64,000 bases of DNA from Gilvimarinus sp. 2_MG-2023 (GCF_030547685.1 NZ_JAUOQM010000049.1:62001-126000), one strand, 5' to 3'. Positions 46,992 through 57,587 are shown, counted from the first letter of the stretch. Program-made: numbers and translations. Notes: a model not told the origin generated them from the letters alone.

Positions 46992-49900
46992 TTACGACGC
47001 CGATTTATTGCGCCCGGTCACCCACTCACCTAACTTTACCACCACAACATAAAACAATGGTACAAAGAAAATAGCGAGGAAGGTCGCAGAAATAATACCA
47101 CCTAATACCGCGGTACCAATCGCATTTTGCGCGCCTGAACCCGCACCGGTACTAATAGCCAAGGGGGTTACGCCAAGACCAAACGCCAACGATGTCATAA
47201 TAATCGGACGCAAACGCATACGCACCGCTTCCATCGTAGCCTTCACCAAGTCCATACCCTCTTCGTACAAGTCTTTGGCAAACTCCACAATCAAAATAGC
47301 ATTTTTAGCCGACAGCCCCACGGTAGTCAAAAGCCCTACCTGGAAATAAACGTCGTTGGATAGCCCTCGTCCCATGGCGAACAGCATAGCCCCTAGCACA
47401 CCCAAAGGCACGACGAGCATAACCGAGAACGGCACCGTCCAACTTTCGTAAAGAGCGGCCAGACATAAAAACACCACTAAAATAGACAGTGCGTAAAGCA
47501 AAGGTGCCTGATCACCAGACTCTTTTTCCTGCAGTGACATGCCAGTCCACTCAAAGCCAATGCCCGGCGGCAACTGGGTGGCCAGGGATTCCATAACCTC
47601 CATCGCCCGACCCGAGCTAACACCCGGTGCGCCCTGCCCCTGAATATTCACCGAAGACACACCGTTATAGCGCTCAAGGCGTGGCGAACCGTAGATCCAG
47701 CGTCCGGTTGAGAAGGCTGAGAATGGCACCATATCACCCGCTGCATTGCGCACATACCAGTCGCCGACATCCTCCGGCATCATGCGATACGGGGCATCAC
47801 CCTGCACATACACCCGCTTAATACGACCGTTATCAATAAAGTCGTTAACATAAGATGCAGCCCAGGCGGTGGAGAACACACTGTTAATTTGGCTGATAGG
47901 TATACCCAGGGCCGAGGCTTTCTCCAGATCAACGTCCAGCTTAAACTGCGGCGTGTCTTCCTGCCCGTTGGGACGAACCCCGACCAGTTCAGACTCTTGG
48001 GACGCCATACCCAACATTTGATTGCGGGCATTCATCAGCGCTTCATGACCCTGCCCCCCCAAATCTTTCAGCTGCATGTTAAAGCCCGAGGCGGTGCCCA
48101 ACTGAATAATCGGTGGCGGCGCAAACGGAAAGATCATGGCTTCTTTAATAGTAAAGAAATACCCCATGGCGCGTCCGGCTAAGGACTGAACATCTTGCCC
48201 GGCATCAGTGCGCTCATCCCAGTCGCGCAATTTAACAAAGGCAATACCATTGTTTTGACCACGCCCACTAAAACTAAAACCAATTACCGAGAAAACCGAC
48301 TCGACTACCGCCTCTTCCTGGTTAAGATAATAGTCTTCGACCTTGTTCATGACCTCAATGGAGCGCTCTTTGGTGGAGTTCACCGGCAAGCTCATTTGGG
48401 TAAACATAATGCCTTGGTCTTCATCGGGTAAGAACGAACCCGGCAAGCGGCCAAACAAAACCCCGAGCACAACGACAATAACGACATATACGGCCATAAA
48501 GCGAGATTTACGAGCCAGAATATGTTTAACACTGCCCTGATAGCCCGATGATGAGCGATCAAAGAAACGGTTAAACCAACCAAAAAAACCTTTTTTATCG
48601 TAGTGCCCTTCGCCACCAGGCTTTAGCATCACCGCACACAAAGCCGGCGTCAGTGTCAGGGCGACAACTACAGAAAGCACCATAGCCGACACAATCGTGA
48701 TCGAGAACTGTCGGTAAATCACCCCGGTCGAACCACCGAAGAAGGCCATAGGTACAAACACCGCGGACAAAACCAAGGCAATACCGATCAGGGCACCGGT
48801 AATCTGATCCATGGATTTTCGCGTCGCCTCGCGCGGCGGTAATTTATCCTCGTGCATCACCCGTTCGACGTTTTCCACCACCACAATGGCGTCATCCACC
48901 AACAGACCGATAGCCAACACCATGGCAAACATGGTCAGGGTATTAATACTAAAGCCAAAGGCCTCCAGGATGGCAAAGGTCCCCAATAACACGACCGGAA
49001 TCGCGATGGTTGGAATTAATGTGGCGCGGAAATTCTGCAAGAATAGATACATCACCAAAAACACCAACACCACCGCTTCAATCAGGGTGTGCACTACGCC
49101 CTCAATAGAAAGCTTCACAAAGGGCGTGGTATCGAAGGGATAGGCCACTTCAAGAGAATTCGGAAAATAAGGTTTTAATTCAGCAATACGTTCGCGTACA
49201 TTTTCTGCGGTTTCCAGTGCATTGGCCCCAGAAGCCAAGGTTACGGCTAAGCCTGTGGCAGACTGGCCGTTATACTCAGTCTGGAACTGATAGTTTTCAC
49301 CACCAAGCTCCACCTTGGCAATATCGCCAATACGAATTTGCGAGCCATCCTCATTCACCCGCAATAATATATTGCGAAACTGTTCGGGGGTTTCCAGACG
49401 CGACTGCACCACAATGCTGGCGTTCACATCTTGGCCCGGCAGCGCGGGTGCCCCACCCAACTCACCAGCGGCAATTTGTACGTTTTGCGCTTTAATCGCG
49501 GTCACGACGTCTTCGGTAGTCAGCTTGTAGGTCGCGAGCTTATCGGCATTGAGCCAAATACGCATGGCGTACTGGGAGCCAAAAATGGTGATGTCCCCCA
49601 CCCCGCCGACACGGCTTAATGGCTCGCGCACGTTGGCGGCAACATAATCGGCGATATCGTATTTGTCTAAGCTGTTGTCGTTAGAAACAAACCCCAACAC
49701 CAACAGAAAACCGGCCGACGACTTGTTGACTCTAATACCTTGCTGCTGAACCTCTTGCGGCAATAGCGTCATTGCGCCCTGAAGTTTATTCTGTACCTGA
49801 ACCTGAGCAATATCCGGGTCGGTTCCGGCCTCAAAGGTCACCGTAATCTGCCCTACCCCTGATGAGTCACTGGTAGAAGACATGTACTGAACATTATCGA

Positions 49901-50114
49901 TACCGGTTAGGTTTTGCTCGATAATCTGCACCACCGAGTCTTCCACAACCTTAGCCGACGCGCCCGGGTAAGAAGTGCGTATTTCCACCGAAGGTGGCGC
50001 TACCTCGGGGTACTGAGATATTGGCAAGGTGTTGATTGCCAACAACCCGGCCAACATAATAATAATTGAGATAACCCAGGCAAAAACCGGGCGATCAATA
50101 AAGAACTTCGCCAT
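46992..50114 (-). CDS. RND multidrug efflux pump inner membrane transporter (HAE1, AcrB/MexB-like)
   Basis: The 1040-aa transporter has the classical AcrB layout: [23 protein letters not shown] at the N-terminus and twelve helices with two large periplasmic loops. The proton-relay aspartates are in [23 protein letters not shown], with the relay Lys in the usual C-terminal half, and [11 protein letters not shown]-type porter motifs are present. It exports amphiphilic drugs, detergents or bile-salt-like compounds by proton antiport. It is the second gene after the membrane fusion protein gene, 3 bp away. No outer membrane channel gene is in the operon, so a TolC-type partner elsewhere is presumed. 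Confidence 0.96.
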   Translation of the reverse strand: MAKFFIDRPVFAWVISIIIMLAGLLAINTLPISQYPEVAPPSVEIRTSYPGASAKVVEDSVVQIIEQNLTGIDNVQYMSSTSDSSGVGQITVTFEAGTDPDIAQVQVQNKLQGAMTLLPQEVQQQGIRVNKSSAGFLLVLGFVSNDNSLDKYDIADYVAANVREPLSRVGGVGDITIFGSQYAMRIWLNADKLATYKLTTEDVVTAIKAQNVQIAAGELGGAPALPGQDVNASIVVQSRLETPEQFRNILLRVNEDGSQIRIGDIAKVELGGENYQFQTEYNGQSATGLAVTLASGANALETAENVRERIAELKPYFPNSLEVAYPFDTTPFVKLSIEGVVHTLIEAVVLVFLVMYLFLQNFRATLIPTIAIPVVLLGTFAILEAFGFSINTLTMFAMVLAIGLLVDDAIVVVENVERVMHEDKLPPREATRKSMDQITGALIGIALVLSAVFVPMAFFGGSTGVIYRQFSITIVSAMVLSVVVALTLTPALCAVMLKPGGEGHYDKKGFFGWFNRFFDRSSSGYQGSVKHILARKSRFMAVYVVIVVVLGVLFGRLPGSFLPDEDQGIMFTQMSLPVNSTKERSIEVMNKVEDYYLNQEEAVVESVFSVIGFSFSGRGQNNGIAFVKLRDWDERTDAGQDVQSLAGRAMGYFFTIKEAMIFPFAPPPIIQLGTASGFNMQLKDLGGQGHEALMNARNQMLGMASQESELVGVRPNGQEDTPQFKLDVDLEKASALGIPISQINSVFSTAWAASYVNDFIDNGRIKRVYVQGDAPYRMMPEDVGDWYVRNAAGDMVPFSAFSTGRWIYGSPRLERYNGVSSVNIQGQGAPGVSSGRAMEVMESLATQLPPGIGFEWTGMSLQEKESGDQAPLLYALSILVVFLCLAALYESWTVPFSVMLVVPLGVLGAMLFAMGRGLSNDVYFQVGLLTTVGLSAKNAILIVEFAKDLYEEGMDLVKATMEAVRMRLRPIIMTSLAFGLGVTPLAISTGAGSGAQNAIGTAVLGGIISATFLAIFFVPLFYVVVVKLGEWVTGRNKSAS

Positions 50115-50117
50115 ACA

Positions 50118-51293
50118 TTACTCCCCTTGTGCGCTGCCCGCTTCGACGGTGGTTACAGTTGCACCCGGACGAATTTTTTGTAACCCGGCGACGACCACTT
50201 TATCTCCGGCGGCCAGACCGCTCTCTACCAACCAGTCACTGCCGATCGCTCGATTGGCAACCACAGGGCGAGGCTCGATGACGCTCTCGGCATTGACCAA
50301 CATGACGCTGGCATTGCCCTCACGGTCGCGAATAACAGCACGCTGCGGTACCAGTATCGCGTTTTGGCGCTCCCCTTCAGTCAGGTTGGCACGGACAAAC
50401 ATACCGGGCATTAGCATACCTTCAGGGTTGGGAAACAACGCCCGTACCACAACAGTACCGGTGCTCTCATTGACACTCACATCGGAAAACTGCAACTCAC
50501 CTTCATGCATGTACTCGCTGCCATCGTCCAAAATCAATTTGACCTTTGGCGTCCCGGTGCGGCTGGTTTTGCCGCTTTGCACATCGCGCTGCATTTGCAA
50601 GGTACGACTGGCAGACTGTGAAACATCCACATAGATGGGATCGAGCTGGGTTATCGTGGTTAGTACAGCGGCCTGTTGAGCCGATACCAGTGCCCCTTCG
50701 GTCACACTTGAGATACCAATACGGCCATTAATGGGCGCCTTCACTTCGGTGTAACGCAAGTCAATCTCCGCGGTGCGCAGCGCCGCCTCGCTGACGGCAA
50801 CATCGGCCTTGGCTTGATCGTAAGCCCCCAAAGCATCGTCGTACTCTTGTTGGCTTACCGCTTTTTCGGCCAACAGGTTTTTATAGCGCTGCTCGCGGGC
50901 CTCGGTGATGGTCACTGTAGCGCGTGCCCGAGCAAGTTGCGCTTTGGCATTGGCCACGGCCGCTTGATAGCGCGCGGCATCGATTTGATACAGTTGTTGG
51001 CCCTGCTCAACTTGAGCCCCTTCGGTGAATAAACGCTGTTCAATAATGCCGCTGACCTGGGGGCGCACTTCGGCCTTACGAAAGGCTACTGTACGACCTG
51101 GCAGCTCATTGCTTAGCTCAACGGTCTGCTCAGTGAGAGTGACAACCGACACCTCGGGTGGTGGGCCGCCAGCGGCCATCCCCTGCCCGCCCTCTTGTTG
51201 TTCACAGGCAACCAATGACGCCAACGCCAGCAGTCCAGCGAAGGTATTTCGCCCAACCCGTGCCCAGCGTCCTCGTTTTTCAATCGTTAACAT
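50118..51293 (-). CDS. RND efflux membrane fusion (periplasmic adaptor) lipoprotein, AcrA-like
   Basis: The 391-aa adaptor has a lipoprotein signal with lipobox LVAC (about 27-30) and an HlyD-like lipoyl/barrel-sandwich core (VRPQVSGIIEQRLFTEGAQVEQGQQLYQID). An alpha-helical hairpin (AVANAKAQLARARATVTITEAREQRYKNLLAEKAVSQQEYDDAL) and a beta-barrel with IRIGDI-type strands follow. It links the pump to an outer membrane channel. It is first in the operon, and a TetR-type operator lies 55-72 bp upstream. Confidence 0.94.
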   Translation of the reverse strand: MLTIEKRGRWARVGRNTFAGLLALASLVACEQQEGGQGMAAGGPPPEVSVVTLTEQTVELSNELPGRTVAFRKAEVRPQVSGIIEQRLFTEGAQVEQGQQLYQIDAARYQAAVANAKAQLARARATVTITEAREQRYKNLLAEKAVSQQEYDDALGAYDQAKADVAVSEAALRTAEIDLRYTEVKAPINGRIGISSVTEGALVSAQQAAVLTTITQLDPIYVDVSQSASRTLQMQRDVQSGKTSRTGTPKVKLILDDGSEYMHEGELQFSDVSVNESTGTVVVRALFPNPEGMLMPGMFVRANLTEGERQNAILVPQRAVIRDREGNASVMLVNAESVIEPRPVVANRAIGSDWLVESGLAAGDKVVVAGLQKIRPGATVTTVEAGSAQGE

Positions 51294-51347
51294 CTCATAC
51301 TCCTAGCCCTTGGGCTTTGCTTGCCTGGTAAAATTTCAGCACACCAC

Positions 51348-51365
51348 AATGAATAAGCGTTCATT
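51348..51365. promoter_or_regulatory. TetR-type operator upstream of the efflux operon
   Basis: AATGAATAAGCGTTCATT is a perfect dyad, AATGAA-N6-TTCATT, and recurs in the same form at 52098-52115 before the TetR gene. It lies 55 bp upstream of the membrane fusion protein start. Confidence 0.78.
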
Positions 51366-51474
51366 ATGGGGCATAACTCGGTCGACTGTGAGTCGAATAA
51401 CAAAACTTTGAAAGTGTAAGGACGCGTTTACATATAGATGGACACCAGTGCAGCGCCTTACTCAAGCCCTCCAC

Positions 51475-52080
51475 CTAGTGGTGATAGCGAATAGCGTCCC
51501 AACAGGCCTCTATCACCGCACCCAAGCCGGCTTCATCCAGTTGTATCATGCCCAAGCAGTGGTCCCGGGCTAAATTGCAAATAGGCTCAATACTCAGCGC
51601 CATCAAAACATCTTCGGGCAGATTTTTTAACTGTTGGCTATCTCGCCCCCGCTGATACATCTCTTTGATGGGCCGTACAGGATCAAACACTTTCTCGCGT
51701 GCCGCCAACAACAACTCTGGGCTTTCATAGCTAGCACCAAATAAAATATCCGGCGGCATGGTGTCAAACTGACCCTTGCTGAGCATAATTTCCGGCGCCT
51801 GCAAACTAAACTGCCATAAATTGCGGGCAATCTGATGATACTGCTGCGCCACTGGCCAATCGTCGTCCACATCCGCCAGTAAATGACACCCCACCTCCTC
51901 GATAATATCTTGGTGCAATTGCTGGATCAGGTCCTCTTTATCGTGGAAATACAAATAAATAGTACCCGCCGCCACACCGGCGCGCTCGGCCAGCTGCTTC
52001 ATGGAAAATCCGTGAAACCCGCGCTGAGACAACAAACACAGCGTGGCGTTTAAAATCGCACGACGTTTATCGTCTGTCAT
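51475..52080 (-). CDS. TetR-family transcriptional repressor (AcrR-like)
   Basis: From the ATG at 52080 (MTDDKRRAILNATLCLLSQRG) the protein has 201 aa; an upstream ATG at 52110 lies inside a predicted operator and would add 10 residues. The N-terminal TetR helix-turn-helix reads FSMKQLAERAGVAAGTIYLYFHDKEDLIQQL. The C-terminal domain is helical and should bind a drug-like ligand. It lies just upstream of the efflux operon on the same strand but is separated by 181 bp holding an operator. It is predicted to repress itself and the pump. Confidence 0.9.
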   Translation of the reverse strand: MTDDKRRAILNATLCLLSQRGFHGFSMKQLAERAGVAAGTIYLYFHDKEDLIQQLHQDIIEEVGCHLLADVDDDWPVAQQYHQIARNLWQFSLQAPEIMLSKGQFDTMPPDILFGASYESPELLLAAREKVFDPVRPIKEMYQRGRDSQQLKNLPEDVLMALSIEPICNLARDHCLGMIQLDEAGLGAVIEACWDAIRYHH

Positions 52081-52097
52081 ACCCCTAACCGCCGCAT

Positions 52098-52115
52098 AAT
52101 GAACATTCATTCATT
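52098..52115. promoter_or_regulatory. TetR-type operator at the repressor gene start
   Basis: AATGAACATTCATTCATT has the same AATGAA-N6-TTCATT form as the copy at 51348-51365. On the minus strand it lies directly after a TATAAA that could be the -10 box, an ideal place for autorepression. Confidence 0.75.
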
Positions 52116-52349
52116 TTATACTTCCACACCCACAAGGTAAAGGCCAGAGCACTTAAAACACACTCAAACCAATCCCCTCTCTGGTCGCCCGCTTACCGAA
52201 TACTGTCACCCCCCTCTTTTCACGGCGCAACGAACCAACCTCTGCCAAATAAATGACGACAACGGCGATATTTTGCACAACCTGTCACAGTTTTCGGTTA
52301 CTATTTAATTAACTAAAACTACAACACATCTTTTTATTGGGGAAACTCC

Positions 52350-53189
52350 ATGCGTCACCCACTTTTTATTGCCACCTCCATCCTGCTTTTGTCCCCCATC
52401 ACCTCTGCCGATAACGTTATCCTCGACGACTCGATTATTGATGGCAGCCAGTGCGTGGGAAACGATTGCGTTGACGGGGAGAATTTCTCATTTGATTCAG
52501 TAGTGCTAAAAGAGAATAACTTGCGCATTTTATTTAATGACACAAGCCTTACTAGCAGCTTCCCTAATAACGACTGGCGCCTTATTGCCAATGACACAGT
52601 CAACGGTGGTCGCTCGCACTTCTCAATTGAAGACGCCACCGCTGGCCGGGAGAACTTCACGCTCATGGCCGGCGCCCCCGAATCAAGCCTAGTGATCGAC
52701 AACTCAGGTAATATTGGCTTAGGACATGATAGCCCCCAACAAAAACTCCATATGATTTCGGGCAATACTCCGGGCATCCGCCTTGAGCAAGATGGCACTC
52801 AAGGATTCGCTACCACTGAGTGGGATATCACTGTCAATGAGGATGGTCTGCACTTTGCTGTGGGTGGTGTAGAGCGAGCAGCCATTGATACCAGCGGCAA
52901 CTTATATGTATCGGGCACTGTTAGCTCCAGCCAAGGCGCAGGCCCCTTCCCGGACTATGTCTTCGCTCAAGACTACCCGCTAATGCCTTTAAGTGAATTA
53001 CATCAATATGTGGACAGCAACAGCCACTTGCCAGGCATTCCATCCGCCGCAGAGGTCGGCAATACCGGCTTAAACATGACCGAAATGCAGGTACAGCTCT
53101 TAAAAAAAGTTGAAGAGCTAACGCTGTATACGATTCAGCAGCAATCGCAGTTAGACGCCTTAAAAGCACAACTTGAAGCCGTGCAGTAA
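52350..53189 (+). CDS. Secreted protein with tail-fibre/S74-like C-terminus and coiled coil
   Basis: The 279-aa protein has a signal peptide (about 1-20, ending SA) and a Cys pair in QCVGNDCVDGENFSF. Two beta-rich sections with NSGNIGLGHDSPQQKLHM and TSGNLYVSGTV follow, the repeated 'G-N-I/L-x-L/V' of phage-tail-like trimeric proteins. The end is PDYVFAQDYPLMPL, NSHLPGIPSAAEV and a helix EMQVQLLKKVEELTLYTIQQQSQ. This C-terminal motif is common in secreted Bacteroidetes and Cellvibrio-type proteins; its autoproteolytic or trimerising role here is not shown. It is 41 bp upstream of the next secreted protein, so the two probably form a unit. Confidence 0.75.
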   Translation: MRHPLFIATSILLLSPITSADNVILDDSIIDGSQCVGNDCVDGENFSFDSVVLKENNLRILFNDTSLTSSFPNNDWRLIANDTVNGGRSHFSIEDATAGRENFTLMAGAPESSLVIDNSGNIGLGHDSPQQKLHMISGNTPGIRLEQDGTQGFATTEWDITVNEDGLHFAVGGVERAAIDTSGNLYVSGTVSSSQGAGPFPDYVFAQDYPLMPLSELHQYVDSNSHLPGIPSAAEVGNTGLNMTEMQVQLLKKVEELTLYTIQQQSQLDALKAQLEAVQ

Positions 53190-53230
53190 ACACTTAATCG
53201 TCTTTCCACCTTTTGCTAGCGAGTCATCTT

Positions 53231-56200
53231 ATGAAAATCGCCAAATATTTTATTGGCCTGCTCGTCGCTGTTTGCGCTCAGACCAGCACGGCGCAGTCGA
53301 CCTTAAGCGCTGATTTTTCACCCAACACCATCGGCCCTGGCAGCCAAAGCACGCTGGTTTTTACTTTGACCAATAGCGCAGCCTTCCCTAATCTCAGCCT
53401 GCAATTTACCAGCTCCTTGCCCGCGGACGTCACCATCGGCGAAGGCGCCTACCAGACTAACTGTTATGGCAATGTCACAGCACCAACCGGTGGCAGTACC
53501 ATATCATTAATGAATGGCAGATTAGGTGGCCAAAGTGAATGCGACATTCGCATTCCCGTCACCAGCTCAACAATCGGCAGCCACACGCTAGCCGGCACAA
53601 CATTGAGTGGCAGTGCTGGTAGCAGTATGTCGGTACCCACTGATTTAACTGTCGATAGCTCTCGCCCTGGCGTTTCTCTATTAGCCACACCCAACAACCT
53701 TGCCTTTGGCGCCACCACCACATTAACGGTGACCATCGACAACTCAGCCAATGCGGCGGCGCACACAGCTCTGACATTTGAAGTGCTGCTGCCACAGGGG
53801 GTGGACTTTGCCAGCAACCCCAATTTCACAACTGACTGTCGAACAGCGGCTGTTGCGCCGACCGTCACACTAGAAAACCAAACTTTAAGCTATAACTACT
53901 CAGGCAACGCCACTTTTCCCGCAGTAGCGGCAAATAGCACATGTAACGTTACGTTTGATGCAAAGATCGCAACCCACCCGGAAGTACTGATTTCAACGTC
54001 TGACGTTTTGGCCGATTTTTCTATAAGCAGCGGCTATGCCACAGAATTAATTAATGTAGCGAGTTCAAGCATTAATCTGACATCCCGGTTAACACCAGCC
54101 ATTGTGCGGCCTAACGAGCAAGCCACGCTGACTTATACACTTACCAACACAAACCGCCAATTCTCAGCCTCAAATATCAGTTTTAGCACAGATTTAGACG
54201 CCGCCTTAACCGGCCTGACAGCTACAGGGCTACCGTTAAATGACAATTGCGGTGTCGGCAGTTCTTTAAGCGGCACGGCAATTTTAAGCGCTACCGGCCT
54301 TAGTCTCGCCCCCGGCACTAGCTGTAGTTTTGATGTACCGCTGCTGGTTCCTGCCGGTGCGGTTGCAGGCAACTACCCTTTAATACACTCAGACCCAGCT
54401 GGCACCATTAACAGCGCACCTGTCATAGGTAACGCCAGCGCCCAAGGCCTATCTATCGCAAACTCATTGCAGGTAAGCAAAGACTTTTTAGAATCCGTAG
54501 CGGGGGCCGGCAACGACATCTCCCTTGAATTCACTTTAACCAATACGGACCCAGCAAACGCGGCTACTAACATTACTGTAACGGAGATTATCCCACCAGA
54601 GCTGGCCACGGCGGTGACAGTTCCCTTAGACGGGAGCTGTAACGGCACGGGCACATTCGCCTTTCAACCCCACTCCAACTTCAACCCAGCCAGATTCTTA
54701 GTCAGTGATGCGAGCTTATCCGGCGGCACAAGTTGTACTTTTACCCTTGTTTTAAACATTAGCGCTGATGCAGCCTCGAGCCTCGCTGTAGAGTCTGGAA
54801 CCGATCTGGCCACTTACACACTAGACTCCGAGGATGAACTAAAAGCACAGGTCAGCTCAGATACACTTGAGATAGTCGGCGCTATTGAAGCCACTCTTAG
54901 TGCTAATACACTGCTGGCGCAACCCGGCAGCCTAATCGATTTCACCCTTGCGTTAGGCGCGGGAGCAGGGTCAGAACTTATCGATCAAGATCTTTACCCG
55001 GCTTACACCAACCTCGGGTTCAATTTGGACCTGAACTCCGTCATACCTGGATTAAGCGCAATTGGCACTCCCATAGCGGGCTGTAATAGCACATTAACTG
55101 GCACTACGGTGGTCAATTTAAGCGGTGGCTCACTGGCCTCGGGAGAAAGTTGCGAGCTTACTTTCAGTACTCATGTACCCGTGGATACCGTCTATGGCAT
55201 TTACCCATTAACTGGGCCGCTTGTAAGCTCTAGTCATATGGGGGAAACCATACAAAAAACGTTAAACTCTCTGTCCATTGAGGTGGCGGGGTTAACCATT
55301 GAAACTAGCTTTAGCACTCAACCAGCCGAGCCTGGCGACATTGTGGATATGTTCTTTACACTGACCAACACATCCAGTGAGCATGACGTGACCTTGGCCT
55401 CTCTAAACTTCAGACCAAATCAATTGATTAACTCCATGGCGGCAACGTCTTTAACGACTACACCGCTTACACCCTGTGGCCCCGGCTCACAAATCATCGG
55501 AAATACCAGTAACTTCACTTTAAACGATGCCAGTATTGCCATTGGTGACAGCTGTACGTTTAGCCTCTCACTTGAAGTGCCAGCCGGCACAGCCTCCGGT
55601 ACTTACCAGCATATTGTAGATAATATAACTTACACAATTGATGGGGCGACTGATGTTTCTAGAGATCATCCGGTTAGCTTTAATGTTTTAGCCTCGGGTG
55701 ATATTGCCGACGAGTCCGATGTAGACGCGGGACAAGTTTTAGGGGTTGATCCTATCATTGAAGGCACGCTCGGGGATGTCAACGGCGATACCATCGACGA
55801 CGCCCTGCAAGATCATGTAGCCAGTATTATCAATCCAGTCACAGGCCTACCTGCCTCGTTAGTATTTGACCCTGCGTGTACGCTGGCCAGCTTTACCATG
55901 GTCGATGCCAGCACACTAGGGACTGACGGCCCACGTACATTCCCCGATGGCATAGCACGCTTTGAACTGCAAGGCTGCAGCAGCTCTAACATGGAGTTGC
56001 ATTTGCCTGGCGGCAGCATGGGCAATGCGACACAAATACGAAAATTTGGCGTCGAAACACCAAACTCTGTGGTGGCACTGCATTGGTTTGACTTTGCCGG
56101 TACGATTGATGCAACCAATGAAATGATGAGCTGGAGCCTGACCGACAATGCGGCGGGTGATCAATCAATCAGTGCCAATATCATCATCGACCCCATCGGT

Positions 56201-56818
56201 CCGGCAATTGATCCGGACCCGGATGGCGACGGCATAGACTCAACCATTGAACAACCTCTGGGGGACGTGAACAACGACGGAACTGACGACTACTTACAGG
56301 CAGGCGTAGCCAGTATTGTTAGCTCTGTAACCGGAAAACCAGTTGCCCTAGTCTTTGACGACAGTAACTGCACACTGGATAGTTTCGAAATCATCGATGC
56401 CGCCAGCTTACCGGCCAACGGGGAACACCGATACCCTGACGGTCTGGCAAGTTTTGAGCTTGTATGCGAAACCTCACCGATTGAAATCCATTGGCAAGGC
56501 GGCAATCTCGCTCAGGGCTACTCGGTGCATAAATACGGCCCCCAGTCTCCCAACTACGGCGCAGGTAACGTGTGGTACGAACTCACGAGTGCCACACTGA
56601 ACACAGGTGCATCGATGATCAGCTTTACTCTGACCGACGACACCTTAGGTGACAGTACAGGCGACGATGGTCGCTTAGTGGATCCCGTTGGTGTGGCTTC
56701 CACGACTGGGGCAGGCGCCGGCTTACCTGTGAACAGTCCTCTGGCTGTACTAGCGGCGTTATTAAGCTTGCTGGGAACAGGGGCGTGGCTGTATCGGCGC
56801 CGCGCACTTTCAACCTAA
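53231..56818 (+). CDS. Large secreted repeat protein with two choice-of-anchor-U-like domains and C-terminal sorting signal
   Basis: The 1195-aa protein starts at the ATG at 53231 with a signal peptide (MKIAKYFIGLLVAVCAQTSTAQ). About 800 residues of DUF11-like beta-sandwich repeats follow, with recurring TLVFTLTNS and ANSTCNVTF, GTSCSF and GDSCTF motifs. Two tandem copies of a choice-of-anchor-U-like domain (about 840-1000 and 1005-1165) each begin GDVNGDTIDD or GDVNNDGTDD, calcium-loop-like, and contain LVFDPACTLASF or LVFDDSNCTLDSF. The C-terminus VNSPLAVLAALLSLLGTGAWLYRRR is a helix plus basic tail, a cell-surface sorting signal of IPTL/PEP/GlyGly-CTERM type. It is likely surface-exposed and adhesive (inference). 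Confidence 0.78.
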   Translation: MKIAKYFIGLLVAVCAQTSTAQSTLSADFSPNTIGPGSQSTLVFTLTNSAAFPNLSLQFTSSLPADVTIGEGAYQTNCYGNVTAPTGGSTISLMNGRLGGQSECDIRIPVTSSTIGSHTLAGTTLSGSAGSSMSVPTDLTVDSSRPGVSLLATPNNLAFGATTTLTVTIDNSANAAAHTALTFEVLLPQGVDFASNPNFTTDCRTAAVAPTVTLENQTLSYNYSGNATFPAVAANSTCNVTFDAKIATHPEVLISTSDVLADFSISSGYATELINVASSSINLTSRLTPAIVRPNEQATLTYTLTNTNRQFSASNISFSTDLDAALTGLTATGLPLNDNCGVGSSLSGTAILSATGLSLAPGTSCSFDVPLLVPAGAVAGNYPLIHSDPAGTINSAPVIGNASAQGLSIANSLQVSKDFLESVAGAGNDISLEFTLTNTDPANAATNITVTEIIPPELATAVTVPLDGSCNGTGTFAFQPHSNFNPARFLVSDASLSGGTSCTFTLVLNISADAASSLAVESGTDLATYTLDSEDELKAQVSSDTLEIVGAIEATLSANTLLAQPGSLIDFTLALGAGAGSELIDQDLYPAYTNLGFNLDLNSVIPGLSAIGTPIAGCNSTLTGTTVVNLSGGSLASGESCELTFSTHVPVDTVYGIYPLTGPLVSSSHMGETIQKTLNSLSIEVAGLTIETSFSTQPAEPGDIVDMFFTLTNTSSEHDVTLASLNFRPNQLINSMAATSLTTTPLTPCGPGSQIIGNTSNFTLNDASIAIGDSCTFSLSLEVPAGTASGTYQHIVDNITYTIDGATDVSRDHPVSFNVLASGDIADESDVDAGQVLGVDPIIEGTLGDVNGDTIDDALQDHVASIINPVTGLPASLVFDPACTLASFTMVDASTLGTDGPRTFPDGIARFELQGCSSSNMELHLPGGSMGNATQIRKFGVETPNSVVALHWFDFAGTIDATNEMMSWSLTDNAAGDQSISANIIIDPIGPAIDPDPDGDGIDSTIEQPLGDVNNDGTDDYLQAGVASIVSSVTGKPVALVFDDSNCTLDSFEIIDAASLPANGEHRYPDGLASFELVCETSPIEIHWQGGNLAQGYSVHKYGPQSPNYGAGNVWYELTSATLNTGASMISFTLTDDTLGDSTGDDGRLVDPVGVASTTGAGAGLPVNSPLAVLAALLSLLGTGAWLYRRRALST

Positions 56819-56831
56819 TTGACTTTAAACG

Positions 56832-56870
56832 CCACAAAAAAAGGCCCCTAAGTGGGGCCTTTTTTTGTGG
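56832..56870. terminator. Bidirectional terminator
   Basis: CCACAAAAAAAGGCCCC (56832-56848) pairs with its exact complement at 56854-56870, giving a 6-bp GC core with A7/T7 on both sides. It ends the secreted-protein unit and the convergent SYLF gene. Confidence 0.93.
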
Positions 56871-56882
56871 GAGAGATATTCA

Positions 56883-57440
56883 TTAAAGAGGCTGGTAGTT
56901 AAACTTTTGCCCACTCACCGCCGCCTCATACATTAAACCACCCTTAGCATGGGTAAAAATGGCAATACCATTATTGTATTTAGCTCGTTGTATCCCCGCC
57001 TGGTCGGATGTCCCTGAGGCTCCGGCTGCCATACCGGTGGTTCCCACCTGAGCACTGGCACTGGCGGTTATCGCCACGGCGCTAGCCTGAGCACCAAACT
57101 CAAACTTACCGGTTTGAAAGCGCCGTAAATCGGCTTTGCTGGCAAAGAAAATAATTTCACTAAAAGCCTGACCACCAATCTGTAAGCCGATACTAAGTTG
57201 GGTCATGCTGGTGTTGCCAACATGCCGATTATTTTGGTAGACCCGCCCTTTTCCATGCGCGCCACCGACGCCTATCGCCCCTTTACCAATGGTAGGAAAC
57301 ACCGCGTAGCCGTAGGCACTTTGAAAGAATTTTTGCACCTCGGGTGATTTTTTAAATATATCCACCGTAGCCTGATAAGGCTCTTGTGCCCCGGCCGTAG
57401 CGCACAACAGCATCAGCACTATTGTTAGTGTATATCTCAT
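56883..57440 (-). CDS. Secreted SYLF-domain (YSC84-like) lipid-binding protein
   Basis: From the ATG at 57440 (GAGGTTGGG upstream) the protein has 185 aa and a signal peptide MRYTLTIVLMLLCATAGAQ. The SYLF domain has FQSAYGYAVFPTIGKGAIGVGGAHGKGRVYQNN, SIGLQIGGQAFSEIIFF and GIAIFTHAKGGLMYEAAVSGQKFNY. Eukaryotic homologues bind phosphoinositides; bacterial members are periplasmic with unknown roles. It stands alone, convergent with the large secreted protein gene. Confidence 0.92.
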   Translation of the reverse strand: MRYTLTIVLMLLCATAGAQEPYQATVDIFKKSPEVQKFFQSAYGYAVFPTIGKGAIGVGGAHGKGRVYQNNRHVGNTSMTQLSIGLQIGGQAFSEIIFFASKADLRRFQTGKFEFGAQASAVAITASASAQVGTTGMAAGASGTSDQAGIQRAKYNNGIAIFTHAKGGLMYEAAVSGQKFNYQPL

Positions 57441-57587
57441 CCCAACCTCACTTATCAATGTAAATTGTCCGCCCCCAAGTAGCTTCTGTATCACCAAGTA
57501 AGCTACTGCCAGCACTGTTGACAGTTTACCCCGCCGGAGGTTCTATGGCCTAATAGAAGCTGTGATCACACTCTCAACCTAGATGTT

